A program made the translations under genes and the position numbers. A DNA stretch of 64,000 bases from Anaerolineae bacterium (GTDB lineage Bacteria > Chloroflexota > Anaerolineae > Aggregatilineales > Phototrophicaceae). Within the stretch, counting starts at the first letter, position 1, and each line of letters begins with the position of its first letter. The notes beneath the pieces were generated by a model. It was not told the DNA's origin, searched no databases, and saw only the letters and a program-made list of their open reading frames with translations. The stretch is taken from the NCBI GenBank assembly GCA_013360465.1, contig JABWBO010000002.1, forward strand, positions 1 through 64,000, written 5' to 3'. This document shows positions 9,452-17,771 of the stretch, piece after piece.

Positions 9452-10252
9452 ATGACCCGTATGAGGCGGTTTGGCGTTTCCTTATTCGCCACAGCGGCGG
9501 TACTGCTCATCCTGTTCGCACCGCTGCTGTCTTCGGTTGATCCGCTGGAGGTCAACACTGACGATCAACTCGCTCCGCCAGGGCTGGCACATCCATTCGG
9601 CACGGACCTGCTGGGGCGGGACGTACTCGGTCGATTTCTGCACGGAGGTCAGCGAACTTTGGCGACGGCAACCGCTTCAGTCGCGCTGGCAGCGTGCTGT
9701 GCGCTGATTCTGCGTCTCGCCGCGCTCGCTGCGAGTAGGCACGGGCTAGGCGACGATCTGCTGAACATCGCTACCCAGGCGCTGCTTGCGGTTCCTGGAC
9801 TGGCTCTGGCGCTCACAGCCACCACCGTCGTCGGGCGCGGAGATACGGCTGTCGTGGTCGCCGCCGGGATCACCCAGATCGCGCCGCTGCTGCGGACCGC
9901 GTATGCCGCCGAGCAACAGGCGCGACTCACGGCGTATGTAGAAGCGGCGCGAAGTCTTGGGGCGAGTCCTGCTCACATCTGGCGCTGGCACATTGCCCCG
10001 GCGATGCTTCCCGTCACAGCCGCAGGACTCGGCAATGCCTTTGCTCAAACTATCCTTGTGACATCAACCCTGGGTTTTCTGGGGTTTGGCGGTGAAATCA
10101 GCGCGCCAGAGTGGGGAAGAATGCTCTACGAAGGACGCCAGGTCCTGCGCGTCGCGCCCTGGGTCTCTCTAGCGCCCGCATTCGGCATCACCATACTCAT
10201 ATACTTTATGAATCACCTGCTGCGACGGCTGGCGGTTAATCCAGCCGAATAA
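9452..10252 (+). CDS. ABC transporter permease, DppC type
   Basis: The 266-aa partner permease carries an N-terminal helix, the conserved PFGTDLLGRDVLGR segment (HPFGTD at about residue 48) and the EAA loop YVEAARSLGASPAHIWRWH, followed by the LGFLGFG and PEWGRML motifs typical of DppC. The ATG at 9452 lies 2 bp after the DppB-type gene. The 3' end overlaps the convergent isopentenyl phosphate kinase gene by 17 nt. A complete importer would need two ATPases (or one shared), which are not encoded within this window beside it. Confidence 0.93.
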   Translation: MTRMRRFGVSLFATAAVLLILFAPLLSSVDPLEVNTDDQLAPPGLAHPFGTDLLGRDVLGRFLHGGQRTLATATASVALAACCALILRLAALAASRHGLGDDLLNIATQALLAVPGLALALTATTVVGRGDTAVVVAAGITQIAPLLRTAYAAEQQARLTAYVEAARSLGASPAHIWRWHIAPAMLPVTAAGLGNAFAQTILVTSTLGFLGFGGEISAPEWGRMLYEGRQVLRVAPWVSLAPAFGITILIYFMNHLLRRLAVNPAE

Positions 10253-11027
10253 GGGTGCCATGCGCTTCGCGCCCAGTCAGTACGGCAGCGATCTGCGCAG
10301 GGTTCCCGCCCATGATACGGATCGACAGACGCGGCACAGTGGAGACAAGATTCAGCATGTGGCGCACTTTTGCCGCCATGCCGCCGGTCACATCTGTCCC
10401 GGCGGAACCTCCAAGTGCTGCCTCGATTTGTGGCAGTAAGGCGGGGGTAATCACCGGGATGATCGCACCAGTTTGATCGAACACGCCATCAACATCGCCC
10501 AGCAGGAGAATTTCGTCGACGGGGAGATGACGCGCAAGATAGAAGAAGACGGTTTCGGTCGAGATAATCGTGCCGCCACGCTGGTCATCCAGGCTTACAT
10601 CCCCATAGACGAGCGGGACAAGCTGGTGTTCGAGCGCAGCGCGAATAGGCTGGAGCGCCATGTCGACAATTTCGCCGCCAGTGCTGCGTGCCGAAGCAGA
10701 CGGCTGGATTCGCCATACGGGCATCCCCTGGGCGCGCAACGTAGCGCTGACCAAACCATTGAGTTCAGCAGCGGCAGCAGCTACATGGGCAAAACCTCGC
10801 CAATCCTCCAACGAACACACCCCCTGCATGGTGCCGTAGCGCTGCGCGGCGACATGCCCGAAGGAGCCGCTACCATGTCCAATCAAGAGACGGATCATGG
10901 GATCGTCGTCCAGCGCTGTACGTAATACTGAGCCGACAGATGCGACCGCCGATCCATGATAGGTGTTGGCAACCTGCTTGTTGGTGATTAAAGAGCCGCC
11001 GAGTTTGATGAACAGAAGGCGGGTCAT
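10236..11027 (-). CDS. ipk: Isopentenyl phosphate kinase
   Basis: This 263-aa kinase of the amino-acid kinase superfamily would convert isopentenyl phosphate plus ATP to isopentenyl diphosphate. The N-terminal KLGGSLITNK and the HGSGSFGH motif are typical; His58 aligns with the catalytic His of archaeal IPK. Later motifs GDVDGVF and TDVTGGMAAK complete the nucleotide and substrate sites. Its start overlaps the mevalonate kinase stop by 4 nt (ATGA), so the two are co-translated. With the divergent decarboxylase it forms an alternative mevalonate route. A gamma-glutamyl or acetylglutamate kinase assignment is unlikely because of the His motif and context. Confidence 0.9.
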   Translation of the reverse strand: MTRLLFIKLGGSLITNKQVANTYHGSAVASVGSVLRTALDDDPMIRLLIGHGSGSFGHVAAQRYGTMQGVCSLEDWRGFAHVAAAAAELNGLVSATLRAQGMPVWRIQPSASARSTGGEIVDMALQPIRAALEHQLVPLVYGDVSLDDQRGGTIISTETVFFYLARHLPVDEILLLGDVDGVFDQTGAIIPVITPALLPQIEAALGGSAGTDVTGGMAAKVRHMLNLVSTVPRLSIRIMGGNPAQIAAVLTGREAHGTLIRLD

Positions 11028-11953
11028 GTGATCTCCGTAGCGATAACACGCGCTGCCCCCGCATGGTGGAGAGAAGCGGCAATTTGCTCGGTGGTGTGCG
11101 GTTCTACGAGGGCGATCATGATCCCGCCTCGTCCCCCGCCCGACATCTTTGCACCTGACGCGCCGGCGCGAAGGGCTGCATCCACCAGGCGATCCAGTTC
11201 CGGGGATGATACCGTCAATTTGCGGAGTAGCTGATGATTCTCGATCATCAGCGCGCCGAGCTGATCTGGCGTTCCTTGCTCGATGTGACTACGGGCAGCA
11301 GCAACGATTCTGCGTACGGTCTCGAAATGCGCTGTTACCTCCTGAGGGTCTTGCTTTAGCAAACCCCAGACTCCCGATACTGCGTCACGGGTCAGAGATG
11401 GACGTCCGGTATCGCCAATCAGAAGGTGGATCGGCGCGCCGACTCTGAGGGGCATCGGTTCCTGTCCGCGAACGAAGTAAACTGGTTTCTCGTAGACGAT
11501 CACCGTGTTGTCGATACCGCTGGGCGTCCCGTGATGAAGTCTCTCGACTTCGTAGACCAGTCGATTGAGTGTTTCGCTATCCATGGGCGCATTGAGGGCA
11601 GCGCAAAGTGCGCGAGCGACCGCAGCAGAAACCGCCGCGCCGCTGCCCATACCGCTGGCGATCGGTATATCGGAATGAACGTGGATTGCGAGGTTTGGCA
11701 TCCCACAGCTCACCTCTCGCAGCACCAGATGAACAATTTTCGTCAGAGCATTGTCCACTTCGGCAGCGCCCAAACCAACCGGCAGCGACTCTGCGAAGCC
11801 CGGGGCGTGAAGACGAACACCTTCGCCAACACCCGGAACCGCCTCGGCGTAGGCACGAAGCGACGACACGGGAGCGGCGAGCGCCGGAACCCCGTGTACC
11901 ACAGCGTGTTCGCCAAAGAGGATAACCTTTGCCGGAGCGCTGCCCAACGCCAT
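11024..11953 (-). CDS. mvk: Mevalonate kinase (GHMP family)
   Basis: The 309-aa GHMP kinase phosphorylates mevalonate to mevalonate 5-phosphate. Motif 1 reads APAKVILFGEHAVVHG from residue 6 of the chosen start. The glycine-rich ATP loop is GMGSGAAVSAAVARAL, and the C-terminal motif is KMSGGGRGG. The ATG at 11953 gives the canonical short N-terminus; upstream in-frame codons run into the divergent promoter region. It overlaps ipk by 4 nt. A minus-strand TATAAT at 11993-11998 may be its -10 box, with a poor -35. Galactokinase and phosphomevalonate kinase are less likely because the GEHAVVHG form is typical of mevalonate kinase. Confidence 0.92.
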   Translation of the reverse strand: MALGSAPAKVILFGEHAVVHGVPALAAPVSSLRAYAEAVPGVGEGVRLHAPGFAESLPVGLGAAEVDNALTKIVHLVLREVSCGMPNLAIHVHSDIPIASGMGSGAAVSAAVARALCAALNAPMDSETLNRLVYEVERLHHGTPSGIDNTVIVYEKPVYFVRGQEPMPLRVGAPIHLLIGDTGRPSLTRDAVSGVWGLLKQDPQEVTAHFETVRRIVAAARSHIEQGTPDQLGALMIENHQLLRKLTVSSPELDRLVDAALRAGASGAKMSGGGRGGIMIALVEPHTTEQIAASLHHAGAARVIATEIT

Positions 11954-12066
11954 GATAGTGAAAGCCTTCTCTGTGCAGCGTGTACTCCGGGGATTATATC
12001 GATGACAGCGCATCCTGTATACTGAAGGGGTTCGCAAACGATGAGTCAGAAGAGGCACAAAGATCT

Positions 12067-13050
12067 ATGGCGGTAGGCACTGCACACGCTCAGGCACACC
12101 CAAACATTGCGCTGATCAAGTATTGGGGTAACCGAGACGAACGTCTGCGCCTTCCTGCGAACTCCTCGCTAAGCTTCAACCTCAGCGGTCTTCAGACTAC
12201 AACTCAAGTCACCTGGATCGAAGACAAGTCCGGAGATAGCCTGATCCTAAATGGCAGGGAAGCCCGCACAGATGAGCTGTCACGTGTCATTCGACATCTG
12301 GACATGCTACGCAGCCACCTTGGCATTCGCGGATATGCGCACGTGGAGTCGGGGAATAATTTTCCAACCGGAACAGGTATCGCATCCTCAGCATCCGCGT
12401 TTGCGGCACTGACTGCGGCGGCGACCAGCGCGGCAGGACTTCACCTTGATGAGCGAACTCTCACGACTCTCGCTCGGCTGGGATCGGGTTCGGCGGCACG
12501 TTCCATTCCCGCCGGGTTTGTGGAATGGCATGCCTCAGATGCGCACGAGGACTCCTATGCGGAAAGCATCGCGCCAGCCGATCATTGGACGCTGATTGAC
12601 GTGATCGCCATTGTCAGTACGAGCCATAAGGCGGTCGGATCGACAGCGGGACATGCCTCCGCTGCGACAAGCGACCTGCAGAACGCGCGAGTCGCGGGAG
12701 CGGAACGTCGGCTGACACAGTGCAGGAGTGCGGTGCTGACGCGCGACTTCGCGGCGCTGGCTGAAGTTGTCGAAGAAGACAGTAATTTAATGCACGCTGT
12801 CATGATGACGAGTCGTCCTCCGCTGTTCTACTGGCTGCCAGCCACGCTGGCGATCATGGCGGCTGTGCGGCGTTGGCGTACAGAAGGGCTGCAGGTGTGT
12901 TACACGCTTGACGCCGGACCCAATATACACTGCATTTGTGGTCCGGAAGCTGCTGCCGAAGTAAGGAATCGCCTGCAATCCATCTCTGGTGTAGTGGATA
13001 TTCGCTCTGCTCCACCTGGGGGTGGAGTGACGATAGAACGCCTCGCATAA
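12067..13050 (+). CDS. mvaD: Mevalonate-phosphate decarboxylase (MDD-like, probably monophosphate-specific)
   Basis: The 327-aa GHMP-fold protein belongs to the diphosphomevalonate decarboxylase family. It shows PNIALIKYWG (12-21), the ATP loop GTGIASSASAFAAL, the GSGSAARS motif with the expected catalytic Arg145, and Asp282 in LDAGPN, the expected catalytic Asp. The usual KYWGK motif reads KYWGN, so the second Lys, which lies at the substrate phosphate end in this family, is Asn22. Because ipk and mvk are adjacent and no phosphomevalonate kinase is seen, I infer decarboxylation of mevalonate 5-phosphate to isopentenyl phosphate. Classical diphosphomevalonate decarboxylase remains possible. 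The ATG at 12067 begins the conserved part. Confidence 0.85.
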   Translation: MAVGTAHAQAHPNIALIKYWGNRDERLRLPANSSLSFNLSGLQTTTQVTWIEDKSGDSLILNGREARTDELSRVIRHLDMLRSHLGIRGYAHVESGNNFPTGTGIASSASAFAALTAAATSAAGLHLDERTLTTLARLGSGSAARSIPAGFVEWHASDAHEDSYAESIAPADHWTLIDVIAIVSTSHKAVGSTAGHASAATSDLQNARVAGAERRLTQCRSAVLTRDFAALAEVVEEDSNLMHAVMMTSRPPLFYWLPATLAIMAAVRRWRTEGLQVCYTLDAGPNIHCICGPEAAAEVRNRLQSISGVVDIRSAPPGGGVTIERLA

Positions 13051-13062
13051 GCATATCGTCGT

Positions 13063-13091
13063 TTGTTGCAGGCTGTACTCGGTCCTATAAT
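13063..13091 (+). promoter_or_regulatory. Sigma70-type promoter for the site-2 protease gene
   Basis: TTGTTG (13063-13068) and TATAAT (13086-13091) are separated by 17 bp. An imperfect 8-bp stem (13094-13101 with 13112-13119) follows immediately and would form in the 5' leader. The promoter lies 66 bp before the ATG at 13157. Confidence 0.65.
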
Positions 13092-13156
13092 CTGATCAGC
13101 CTTTCTGTGAGGGCTGGTCACTCAACCGTTCAAAGAGCAACCGGCAGGGTCGCCTA

Positions 13157-14599
13157 ATGTTTGAATTTCTCCTGGGTAACGATCTGCTATCGGCTGTCAT
13201 CGCATTTGTGCTGGTGCTGATTCCGGCAGTACTGATTCATGAACTGGGGCATTTCGCCGCAGCAAAACTCGTCGGAATCACGATTCTGGAGTTCGGCATC
13301 GGCATGCCGCCGAGGATGCTGAAGCTTTTTAGTGCAGGTGGAACGGATTACACGTTGAACTGGCTGCCGCTGGGTGGCTTCGTGCGTCCGCTGGGTGAAG
13401 ACATGGTTCGCCAGGTTGGCGATGAGGCGCTGGAGGCAGATCGAAAGACTGCCATCGAGCGAGGATTCAAGACAACACTTTCGGTCAATGAAGCTAAACC
13501 ATTGGCACGCATCTTCTTTCTGGCAGGTGGCGCGCTGATGAATTTCCTGTTGGCGATTGTCTTGTTCATGATTATCGGCATGATGGGCATTCCACAAATC
13601 GGCGATGGACTGGTCAGCGTGATTGCGCTTGATTCAGGGTCAACCCTGGCAGACAACGGACTCATGGTAGGCGACGTGATCGCAAGTGTCGACGGCGCAA
13701 CCTTTGAGATAGGCAGAGACCTGGTAGATGCCCTGCTTACCGGAGAAAACCCCGTTGCGCTTGAGGTCTATCGCACAAATGTCGAGACTGGCATAGAGGA
13801 AACGATGTCGTTGACCTGGCAGGGTGGCGCAGCAAACAGTGATGTCGCAGCCCATCCGATTGTCGTGGAAGTCTCTTCCGGCTCTCCCGCAGAGAGCGCA
13901 GGGCTGCGCGTCGATGACCTGGTGATCGCTTTCAACGGTTCCCCGGTGGCAAACGTCGCAGACCTGCAGACAGGCACGCTGGAACATCTGGACAAGGAGA
14001 TCACGCTGACGATTCTGCGCGACGATGTCCGCCTGGATGTCGCGCTGACACCCCGCAGCGATCCGCCGGCAGGAGAGGGCGCAATTGGTGTCACCATCGC
14101 TGAGGCAGAGCGAAGCGACAGGTTAGGGATGACCTTTCAAGAGGGGCTACAAACCGTATTGAAACCCCTTTCCCTGGGTGAATCGCTGCAATATAGCCTC
14201 GAGCGGGTTGGGAATGTGTTTTCGACGATTGCCGCAATTCCTGGGCAGCTACTGTCCGGCACCGCCGATCCAGAATCACTGCGCGTGACAAGCCCGTTGG
14301 GGATCAGCCAGGTTGGAGGATTCTTCCTTCAAGAGAGTATTGAGCGTAATCAACCGGGGATCATCCTCGAATTCATGGCGCTCATCAGCATTGCGCTGGG
14401 ACTGACGAATTTGTTGCCCATCCCGGCGCTGGATGGTGGGCGCATCCTGTTCGTCCTGATCGAGGTGCTGCGCGGTCGCCCGATTGCCCCTGAGCGAGAG
14501 GGAATGGTGCATCTCGTAGGCTTAGCCCTACTACTTTCTTTGATGGTCGTCGTCCTGTTGAACGACATTGCCAACCCTCTCACCAATCTTTTGCGCTAA
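13157..14599 (+). CDS. rseP: Site-2 protease, RseP/M50 family, with two PDZ domains
   Basis: This 480-aa intramembrane zinc metalloprotease cleaves membrane-embedded substrates such as anti-sigma factors. The zinc-binding HELGH lies in the first hydrophobic segment near residue 29. The second active-site segment, LLPIPALDGGRIL, lies near the C-terminus and supplies the Asp ligand. Two PDZ-like domains lie between, around residues 150-200 and 230-310. The family normally has one or two. It has its own promoter, and the HEAT-repeat gene follows after 18 bp. No anti-sigma factor gene is visible nearby, so its substrate is unknown. Confidence 0.93.
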   Translation: MFEFLLGNDLLSAVIAFVLVLIPAVLIHELGHFAAAKLVGITILEFGIGMPPRMLKLFSAGGTDYTLNWLPLGGFVRPLGEDMVRQVGDEALEADRKTAIERGFKTTLSVNEAKPLARIFFLAGGALMNFLLAIVLFMIIGMMGIPQIGDGLVSVIALDSGSTLADNGLMVGDVIASVDGATFEIGRDLVDALLTGENPVALEVYRTNVETGIEETMSLTWQGGAANSDVAAHPIVVEVSSGSPAESAGLRVDDLVIAFNGSPVANVADLQTGTLEHLDKEITLTILRDDVRLDVALTPRSDPPAGEGAIGVTIAEAERSDRLGMTFQEGLQTVLKPLSLGESLQYSLERVGNVFSTIAAIPGQLLSGTADPESLRVTSPLGISQVGGFFLQESIERNQPGIILEFMALISIALGLTNLLPIPALDGGRILFVLIEVLRGRPIAPEREGMVHLVGLALLLSLMVVVLLNDIANPLTNLLR

Positions 14600-14617
14600 C
14601 CTGGAGCCAAATGCGCA

Positions 14618-15625
14618 ATGACAACTTCCAAACCACATCCATTCCTGGACGATCCCAACAGCGACCGTCCAGTACCCGTCGATTTTGACGCCCTCGTCAA
14701 AGCCCTGCTGGATGAGGAATCTGCCAGCGGCGTTGTCAACCCAACGCTCTATTATGGTCTTTCGGCGCTTGACGAGAAGAAGGCTGCCCAGCTCAAGGCA
14801 ATCTGGGACGGTCTTGACGATGATTATCGCCTGCGAATCATTGAGGCACTCACCGAGGCGAGCGAGACCAACTTCGAACTCGATTACGAGGTCATTGGTA
14901 AGATGGCGCTCTATGACGAAGCCAGTGGGGTGCGTACCGCCGCTATCGATCTGTTGTGGGAAAACAACTCACTGGAGTACATGCGTCACCTCATGATCAT
15001 GGCGACCGACGATGTAAGCGCGCAAGTTCGGGCCGCCGCCGCGAGTGGGTTGGGGCGATTCGTCTATGCCGGAGAAGTAGGCGAACTGCCGATCAACGAG
15101 ACTAACAAAGCGCAGGAACTCGCCCACACGATCTTTCGGAATGAGCGAGAGGATGTCGATGTCCGACGCCGGGCGCTAGAATCGCTCTCCAATTCCAGCA
15201 ACGACAATGTCGAACCTTCTATTCGAGACGCCTATGCTGATGCCGATCGCCGGCTGAATATCAGCGCGCTCTACGCTATGGGGCGCTCTTGCGATGAGGA
15301 ATGGGCAGACATCGTACTGCAGGAGATCGACAGCCAAGATGACGAGATTCGTTATGAAGCAGCGCGGGCTGCCGGAGAGCTGGAGATTCGGGAAGCAGTA
15401 CCGGCGCTGAGCCAACTTGCGCTCGGCAGCGACCGCGAGATTCAAGAAGTCACCATCTGGTCGCTGGGCGAAATTGGCGGCGAGGCGGCGCTGCGAACCC
15501 TTAATCATCTTCTGAAGCGCGCGGTAAAACGGAAGGACACGGAGATGGTTGATGCGCTCGAAGAAGCGATTGCAAATGCGTCGCTGTCGAGCGGGGCACT
15601 CTACATGCTCGATTTCAGCGATTGA
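14618..15625 (+). CDS. HEAT-repeat protein
   Basis: The 335-aa acidic cytosolic protein contains PBS-lyase/HEAT-type alpha-helical repeats. Examples are VSAQVRAAAASGLGRF, VDVRRRALESLSN, DEIRYEAARAAGELE and REIQEVTIWSLGEIGG, about 35-50 residues apart. Such repeats act as protein-binding scaffolds, and no enzymatic motif is present. It lies 18 bp after the site-2 protease gene and is likely co-transcribed with it. A strong bidirectional terminator follows. The function is unknown; a partner role for the protease is only suggested by position. Confidence 0.8.
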   Translation: MTTSKPHPFLDDPNSDRPVPVDFDALVKALLDEESASGVVNPTLYYGLSALDEKKAAQLKAIWDGLDDDYRLRIIEALTEASETNFELDYEVIGKMALYDEASGVRTAAIDLLWENNSLEYMRHLMIMATDDVSAQVRAAAASGLGRFVYAGEVGELPINETNKAQELAHTIFRNEREDVDVRRRALESLSNSSNDNVEPSIRDAYADADRRLNISALYAMGRSCDEEWADIVLQEIDSQDDEIRYEAARAAGELEIREAVPALSQLALGSDREIQEVTIWSLGEIGGEAALRTLNHLLKRAVKRKDTEMVDALEEAIANASLSSGALYMLDFSD

Positions 15626-15640
15626 TAAGTTCACGGCACA

Positions 15641-15688
15641 GGATCGAAAAGACCCGCCCAACTGAGTGGCGGCAGGTCTTTTCGATCC
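15641..15688. terminator. Bidirectional intrinsic terminator
   Basis: A perfect 14-bp inverted repeat (15641-15654 with 15675-15688) surrounds a partly pairing loop. The outer part of each arm includes AAAA/TTTT, so both strands end the stem in a T-rich run. It lies between the convergent HEAT-repeat gene and the SCP2-like gene and can serve both. Confidence 0.8.
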
Positions 15689-15703
15689 TAGCTGGTCGCA
15701 AGG

Positions 15704-16030
15704 TCAGGACAGCAGCGGCATGAGCTTCAGCGCCAGTCCTGTGTCACCCTGAATCTTAATCTTACCCATCATGAATGCCTGCATGGGGTTGATCGCGCCG
15801 CTGATCATGCTGGCGAAGTCATCAGCAGATGCCCGCACGGTCATCTTCGGGTTTTCAGATGCACCGGAACCCACTTCCATTTTGCCATCAGCGATCTTCA
15901 TCCAATAAGCACCACCATTATCGCCAGAAAGGTCAAATTGAACGACGGCGTTCAAGCCCTCGGCTTTGGCGGCGTCAAAACGCTGCAAAATACCATTGAA
16001 GATACCGGCGATTTCTTCACGCGATGCCAT
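15704..16030 (-). CDS. SCP2 sterol-transfer domain protein
   Basis: This 108-aa single-domain protein matches the SCP2 lipid-binding fold. It shows VVQFDLSGDNGGAYWMKI, then KMTVRASADDFASMISG, then the conserved INPMQAFMMGKIKIQGDTGLALKL that closes the domain. Stand-alone SCP2 proteins bind hydrophobic ligands and the physiological ligand is unknown. The ATG at 16030 is preceded by GAGGAG seven bases upstream, better than the possible start 30 bp further out. It is monocistronic, ending at the shared terminator. Confidence 0.88.
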   Translation of the reverse strand: MASREEIAGIFNGILQRFDAAKAEGLNAVVQFDLSGDNGGAYWMKIADGKMEVGSGASENPKMTVRASADDFASMISGAINPMQAFMMGKIKIQGDTGLALKLMPLLS

Positions 16031-16196
16031 ATGATTGCTCCTCAAAATGCGACCTGACACGTCGTCCGTCGCAGACGGATGTTGAAAACTTGCAGGTAGT
16101 ATACAATCAAATAGTGAGCTTTACGATGAGTTCAGGGCGCGTTGACCGTCTCAGCACCGGCATACCGTTGATCGTCGCGGACGGCAGCACAGGAAT

Positions 16197-17771
16197 ATGG
16201 AGCTTTCAATAGGGCGGCGGCACAGGGTTCTTTGTTTGCTGCTGGCATCAGTATGCTTGGTGGCGACCGGTTGCGCGCTGGGAATGCATTCCGAGCGTGT
16301 CATCGTTATCACTGCAACCTTCCTGCCAGGCATCCCTGAATCAGCGGCGTCAGCTACGCCATCCCCGTTTCTGCAGGGTACACCAACACTGGCGTCTCGA
16401 TCCACCCTATCACCAGAAACAATTCAACAACGCTCGCAACCGTATGTCGTCCAGCCTGGCGACACGCTCACAGGAATAGCGGAGCGGTTCGCTGTTCCCG
16501 CAGAGATGATCATCAGTGAGAACAATCTGGAGAATCCCGATCTGCTTGCAGTCGGTCAGATCCTGCACATGCCCAATATCCCGGAAGTACCCGGCAGCGC
16601 GTTTCATATCCTTCCCGATAACCGCCTCGTGCGGGGACCCGGCAGCAAGACATTTGGCATCAGCGCGTTTGTCGCGGGGCAACCCGGCTACATCCGCGAT
16701 GCTGCCGAGATCGTCGATGGCAGATTCATGACTGCCGACGCAATCATTACGCGGGTAGCGTTGGAGTACAGCGTCGATCCCCGCCTCCTTCTGACGCTTC
16801 TTGAATTCAAGGGTTCCTGGCTCACGTCGCGCGAGATCAGCCAGGATTCTATCGATTATCCCCTCGGCGCTCCGCCGTCCTCAGCAGGATTCGACCGCAA
16901 AGGACTCTACCGACAACTCACCTGGGCGGCAGACAATCTCAATCGTGGATACTATGGCTGGCAGCAGTCCGCCGTGACACGGCTGCAAACGACGGATGTC
17001 GTAGGGGTCACGCTCCCGCCGATGCTCAACCCGGGAACTGTTGGAGTTCAATATCTCCTCAGTCTCACTGCTGACCTTGAGACATGGCGCTGGCAGGTTA
17101 GCTCAGATGGCTTGTATGCAACTTACATGCGATTGTTTGGAGATCCATTTCGCGAGGTCGTTGAACCGGTCGTCCCTTTGAATTTGGTTCAGCCAGATCT
17201 CGTACTGCCATTTCCACCAGGACAGGTTTGGTACTTCACTGGCGGACCTCATGGAGGTTGGGGAAGCGGAAGCGCCTGGGCAGCGGTCGATTTTGCGCCA
17301 CCGGACGACCTGACGAATAAAGCGACTGCGTGTTATGTCTCCGATTACTTCGCGACTGCGGCTGCGGCGGGCGTAATCGCCCGAAGTTCGGATGGATCGG
17401 TCGTGCTGGATCTGGATGGAGATGGTGACGAGGCAACCGGATGGACTCTGCTCTATTTGCACATCGCCACAGCAGATAGAATCACCGAAGGGGCACCTGC
17501 TCGTATCGGCGATGTCATCGGGCGGGCATCATGTGAGGGGGGGTACTCCACGGGCACGCATCTTCACATCGCCCGGCGTTATAACGGCGAGTGGATTCCG
17601 ACGATGTGCCCCTTATGCAAACCGGAGTATTCGCGCCCGCCTCTGGTGATGGGAGGATGGGGCTTTGAAGGGCTACCGGGACAAGAATATCAGGGCGCGA
17701 TGGCTAACGGAGGGCAGCGCCGGGTCGCTGAGCAAGGCAGAAATATCGCCGATAATCAGATATCATGGTGA
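16197..17771 (+). CDS. LysM and M23-peptidase-domain lipoprotein
   Basis: The 524-aa envelope protein starts with a hydrophobic signal ending in a lipobox-like ATGC (Cys26), so it is probably lipid-anchored. A LysM peptidoglycan-binding domain covers about residues 82-125 (YVVQPGDTLTGIAERF). A middle region of unknown fold follows. The C-terminal part resembles M23 endopeptidases: GPHGGWG with a downstream VDF provides the first His and Asp, and GTHLHIA provides the HxH pair. It probably cuts peptidoglycan cross-links or binds them. The AGGA just before the ATG is unusually close. The next gene overlaps its stop by 7 nt. Confidence 0.85.
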   Translation: MELSIGRRHRVLCLLLASVCLVATGCALGMHSERVIVITATFLPGIPESAASATPSPFLQGTPTLASRSTLSPETIQQRSQPYVVQPGDTLTGIAERFAVPAEMIISENNLENPDLLAVGQILHMPNIPEVPGSAFHILPDNRLVRGPGSKTFGISAFVAGQPGYIRDAAEIVDGRFMTADAIITRVALEYSVDPRLLLTLLEFKGSWLTSREISQDSIDYPLGAPPSSAGFDRKGLYRQLTWAADNLNRGYYGWQQSAVTRLQTTDVVGVTLPPMLNPGTVGVQYLLSLTADLETWRWQVSSDGLYATYMRLFGDPFREVVEPVVPLNLVQPDLVLPFPPGQVWYFTGGPHGGWGSGSAWAAVDFAPPDDLTNKATACYVSDYFATAAAAGVIARSSDGSVVLDLDGDGDEATGWTLLYLHIATADRITEGAPARIGDVIGRASCEGGYSTGTHLHIARRYNGEWIPTMCPLCKPEYSRPPLVMGGWGFEGLPGQEYQGAMANGGQRRVAEQGRNIADNQISW

